Assembly (NCBI RefSeq): GCF_022354825.1
Contig: NZ_CP031168.1
Location: 931,501 to 995,500 of the forward strand
Length of the DNA: 64,000 nt
Source: Paenibacillus sp. H1-7
Lineage (GTDB): Bacteria; Bacillota; Bacilli; Paenibacillales; NBRC-103111
Reading direction: 5' to 3'
The translations under genes and the position numbers were made by a program. Numbering within the stretch: the first letter of the stretch is position 1; the number at the start of each line of letters is the position of its first letter. Shown piece after piece: positions 60,897 through 64,000 of this stretch. Below the pieces are notes generated by a model. That model was not told the DNA's origin. It saw only the letters and a list, made by a program, of their open reading frames with translations, and made no database searches.

Positions 60897-63800
60897 ATGA
60901 AGCAGGGACTGTACGAGCAAATTATTAATAATATTACAAGGAGACAGTTGTCGGACCTGGATCCTTCGCTATACGAAATTGGTATAGAACAACTTGATCC
61001 AGAGGAAGCACGAAAACAACTATCTAATTATTTAGCTGCAGTGACACGAAGAGCTTTGAAAATGATTCGTGAACAAAATAGTGATGATGAAGATGCGCTT
61101 CTTTTGCAGGTGCGGACTTGCAATGAACTTATTGCAACCCTTCGCAATACTCTAGGGAACGAGGAGTTAAGGGAATGGCAGCTTGATGAACGGGGTGAGG
61201 TTTTAACCTACGTATATTCCAAGCTGAACCACATTCGTAGCATCAAGGATTCCAAGGTTAATAGACCTACAACTCCATTGTCACAAAGTTCATTATTTAC
61301 AGGATCTCATTCGGAGCCCAATATGATGAGTGAACTAAAAACCGAGATCGTAACCTCAGATAAGGTTGATTTATTGGTTTCCTTTATTAAATGGAGTGGG
61401 CTGCGCTGCCTAATGGAGCAGTTAGAGGAGTTCACATCAAATGGGGGCCGTTTACGTGTCATAACAACAACCTATATGGAAGCAACGGATTATAAGGCCA
61501 TCATTGAATTAAGCAAGCTACCGAACACAGAAATTAAAATCTCTTACGACACGGACCGCACAAGATTACACGCAAAGGCGTACTTATTTAAAAGAGATAC
61601 AGGCTTTACTACAGCCTACGTGGGGTCGTCCAATCTATCAAATCCTGCTCTTACGAGCGGCTTGGAATGGAATGTCAAAGTTACGGAGAAGGATTCCTAT
61701 GATGTTCTAAAGAAAATAGAGGCGACCTTTGAGAGCTACTGGAATGATCGGGAATTTAAGAATTTCTCCATCTCGGATCAGGAGCATCAATTATTGCTCA
61801 AGCAAGCACTTGGAAAAAAGAAGGAACAGGAGAGCAATTTATTAACCTTCCAATTTAGCATCACACCCTATGACTATCAGAAAGAAATTCTAGAGAAGTT
61901 AGAGGCTCAGAGAGTGATTTATGGAAGAACAAGAAATCTGTTGGTTGCTGCTACTGGGGTAGGGAAAACGGTTATTTCTGCATTTGATTATAAGCGGTTT
62001 GCCGGTCGTAATCAGAGAGCAAGACTACTCTTCGTCGCCCATCGCGAGGAAATCCTGAAGCAAAGTCTGGATACATTCCGGTTTATCTTGAAGGATCTAA
62101 ATTTCGGAGAGCTTCATGTTGGGAGTAATCAAGCCGATTCCATTGATCATCTGTTTATTAGTATTCAAAGTTTTAATACATTAAAGCTTGCTGAAATAAC
62201 AACTCCAGATTTTTATGATTATATCATCATTGATGAATTTCACCATGCCGCGGCGCCTTCTTATCAAAAGCTTATGTCTTATTACCAGCCTCAGATATTA
62301 TTAGGGTTAACAGCCACTCCTGAGCGGATGGATGGAAAAGATGTATTGCACTATTTTAATGACACCATCGCGGCAGAAATTCGCTTAACGGATGCGATTG
62401 ATCGGAAGTTGCTTTGTCCCTTTCATTATTTTGGTGTGACAGATAGTGTTGATTTATCTCAAGTCAAATGGACAAGGCGTGGTTACGATCTCAATGAGCT
62501 CGAGAACTTATACACCCATAATAAAATTCGGGTAAGTCAAATTATAAATAGCTTAAAAAAATATGTAACAGATTTGGATGATATGAAAGCACTTGGATTT
62601 TGCGTGAGTGTGGATCATGCCCTCTATATGGCTAAGGTTTTCAATGAGTCGGGGATAGCTGCTATTGCACTGCATGGAAAGTCTAGCGATGAGGAGCGTA
62701 GTTCTGCAAAGGGTAGATTAGTTTCAGGTGATATCAAGGTGATCTTCGTTGTCGATCTGTACAATGAAGGGGTAGACATACCGGAGATCAACACGATCTT
62801 ATTCTTGCGTCCTACAGAGAGCTTGACCGTATTCTTACAGCAGCTTGGTCGAGGGCTTCGCTTGGCAGACGGAAAAGAATGCTTAACGGTTCTTGATTTT
62901 ATTGGACAAGCGCAAAAAGAATATAATTTCCAAGAGAAATTTAGAGCTATACTTGGCAAAACAAAGCATTCCGTTCAGCACTACGTCGAGCACGGGTTTT
63001 CCAGCCTACCACGCGGAAGCTTCATTCAGCTTGAGAAACAGGCTAAAGAATACATCCTAAGAAATCTGAAGCAAACCACAATTAATAGGAAGAGTCTGGT
63101 TGTTAAGTTAAAATATTTTGCAGAAGATACTGGATTAAGTTTAACACTAGAAAATTTCATTCGATATCACGGAATGAGTCAATATGATTTCTACGGTGGA
63201 CGTAATGGAAATCGAACATTCCGAGGGTTGATGGTTGAAGCGGGTTTAATCGAGCCATTTGAGTTTGTGAATAAGGAGTACCTGACAAAACGAATTCCGG
63301 CTTTGTTAAGCATGAACTCACGGAGACTTTTAGGCTTTTTAATCGAATATCTAGAGCAAGGGAAGCCCATACAAACAGAAGAAGAGCGTCTGATGTTGAA
63401 TATGTTTTATTATACGTTCTATCGGTCAGAACCGAAAAACCAAGGATATTTGGACATTGATCATGCTGTTCAGTCTATTGTTTCCTGCAAAATGTTTAAG
63501 GAAGAGATAATCGAAATACTTAAATATAACTACGCACATATTAACTTTGTCGATAAAAGGAACGAGTTTCCATACGATTGCCCCTTAGACCTACACTGTA
63601 CATACTCAACGGACCAAGTGCTGGCGGCCTTCGGCTTTTGGAATGAAGAAAAGGCTCCAGCTTTTCGTGAGGGCGTGAAGTATTTCGAGGATAAGGGGAC
63701 CGATATTTTCTTTATTACACTGAATAAATCCGAAAAAGACTTTTCCCCGTCAACTCAGTATGAAGATTACGCCATTAATGAACGTCTCTTTCATTGGCAA

Positions 63801-64000
63801 ACTCAGAGTCGTATTTCAGAAGAAACCAACACGGCCAAACGCTACATCCAACATAAACAGATGGGAAATAGAATTGCATTATTTGTCCGTGAATATAAAG
63901 AGGAGAATAACTTCACTTCTCCTTTTGTCTTCTTAGGAGAAGCCGAATATGTAAGGCACGAAGGGAATAAACCCATGAGTTTCGTTTGGAGATTGAAGGA
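60897..64000 (+). CDS. PLD-nuclease / SF2 helicase / DUF3427 protein, 3' end beyond window
   Basis: At least 1034 residues, open to the window end. Order: helical N-terminus (about 1-130); phospholipase-D-like nuclease (about 150-290, HxK at H225-K227 in LHAKAYLF, then GSSNLSNPAL); SF2 helicase core with Walker A ATGVGKT (352-358), DEFHH (about 446), GLTATPERMDG, a second RecA domain with VDLYNEGVDIPEINT and QQLGRGLRL; then a DUF3427 region (about 700 onward). Start ATG 60897 with GAGGTG upstream. Such fusions are common in defence islands and can cleave or unwind foreign DNA; a role independent of ssp is likely. Expected remaining length is short. Confidence 0.85.
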   Translation, partial: MKQGLYEQIINNITRRQLSDLDPSLYEIGIEQLDPEEARKQLSNYLAAVTRRALKMIREQNSDDEDALLLQVRTCNELIATLRNTLGNEELREWQLDERGEVLTYVYSKLNHIRSIKDSKVNRPTTPLSQSSLFTGSHSEPNMMSELKTEIVTSDKVDLLVSFIKWSGLRCLMEQLEEFTSNGGRLRVITTTYMEATDYKAIIELSKLPNTEIKISYDTDRTRLHAKAYLFKRDTGFTTAYVGSSNLSNPALTSGLEWNVKVTEKDSYDVLKKIEATFESYWNDREFKNFSISDQEHQLLLKQALGKKKEQESNLLTFQFSITPYDYQKEILEKLEAQRVIYGRTRNLLVAATGVGKTVISAFDYKRFAGRNQRARLLFVAHREEILKQSLDTFRFILKDLNFGELHVGSNQADSIDHLFISIQSFNTLKLAEITTPDFYDYIIIDEFHHAAAPSYQKLMSYYQPQILLGLTATPERMDGKDVLHYFNDTIAAEIRLTDAIDRKLLCPFHYFGVTDSVDLSQVKWTRRGYDLNELENLYTHNKIRVSQIINSLKKYVTDLDDMKALGFCVSVDHALYMAKVFNESGIAAIALHGKSSDEERSSAKGRLVSGDIKVIFVVDLYNEGVDIPEINTILFLRPTESLTVFLQQLGRGLRLADGKECLTVLDFIGQAQKEYNFQEKFRAILGKTKHSVQHYVEHGFSSLPRGSFIQLEKQAKEYILRNLKQTTINRKSLVVKLKYFAEDTGLSLTLENFIRYHGMSQYDFYGGRNGNRTFRGLMVEAGLIEPFEFVNKEYLTKRIPALLSMNSRRLLGFLIEYLEQGKPIQTEEERLMLNMFYYTFYRSEPKNQGYLDIDHAVQSIVSCKMFKEEIIEILKYNYAHINFVDKRNEFPYDCPLDLHCTYSTDQVLAAFGFWNEEKAPAFREGVKYFEDKGTDIFFITLNKSEKDFSPSTQYEDYAINERLFHWQTQSRISEETNTAKRYIQHKQMGNRIALFVREYKEENNFTSPFVFLGEAEYVRHEGNKPMSFVWRLK

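Overview
The window looks like a chromosomal segment of a spore-former of the Paenibacillus type. Evidence: GC-rich low-G+C-phylum gene content with strong AGGAGG ribosome sites, rsbW-sigB, YerC, YqfQ/VrrA-like, DgkB and RlmCD homologues, many AraC regulators next to sugar-catabolic genes, an SLH-domain surface protein and MITE-like hairpin repeats. No rRNA, tRNA, CRISPR array or integrase was seen.

Layout. 1-2.6 kb: end of rsbW, sigB, a CorA-type transporter and a small unknown gene. 2.6-7.4 kb: AraC regulator divergent from a hexarate operon (KdgD dehydratase, UxuA-like dehydratase, ketoglutarate-semialdehyde dehydrogenase). 7.4-14.8 kb: stress-type small proteins (one behind a good SigB promoter), glyoxalase, GNAT, TagO/WecA-like glycosyl-1-phosphate transferase, M16 peptidase, a class B PBP with a newly found 45-residue membrane protein ahead of it. 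15-18.5 kb: an ECF sigma factor with its own ECF promoter, translationally coupled to a membrane protein that joins a short cytoplasmic tail to an extracellular solute-binding domain, then a paralogous solute-binding lipoprotein. 18.6-37.2 kb: glycosyltransferase-like DUF6492 protein, DUF1992 protein, SLH protein, three more AraC-plus-target modules (PhyH dioxygenase pair; GH2-GH88; ThuA), a MecA-type PBP, and several hairpin-rich repeats. 37.3-42.8 kb: a Uma2 pseudogene and housekeeping genes (YqfQ-like, YerC, sirohydrochlorin chelatase, DgkB, RlmCD).

42.8-64 kb is a horizontally acquired-looking defence island with lower GC. It starts with a decayed gene, then an AT-rich 783-residue membrane protein. 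A six-gene operon follows that I read as a single-strand DNA phosphorothioation defence system: restriction module SspF, SspG, SspH (P-loop ATPase, unknown helical protein, very large FtsK-like translocase) followed by modification module SspB (DUF4007), SspC (large ATPase) and SspD (PAPS-reductase-like). No cysteine desulfurase (SspA) is present in the window, so sulfur would have to come from a desulfurase encoded elsewhere. Downstream are a 126-residue unknown protein and a PLD-nuclease/SF2-helicase/DUF3427 protein running off the window end.

The likeliest new biology is (1) the ECF sigma / solute-binding anti-sigma fusion pair, and (2) the SspFGH-BCD operon with its unusual order, missing desulfurase and attached unknown genes.
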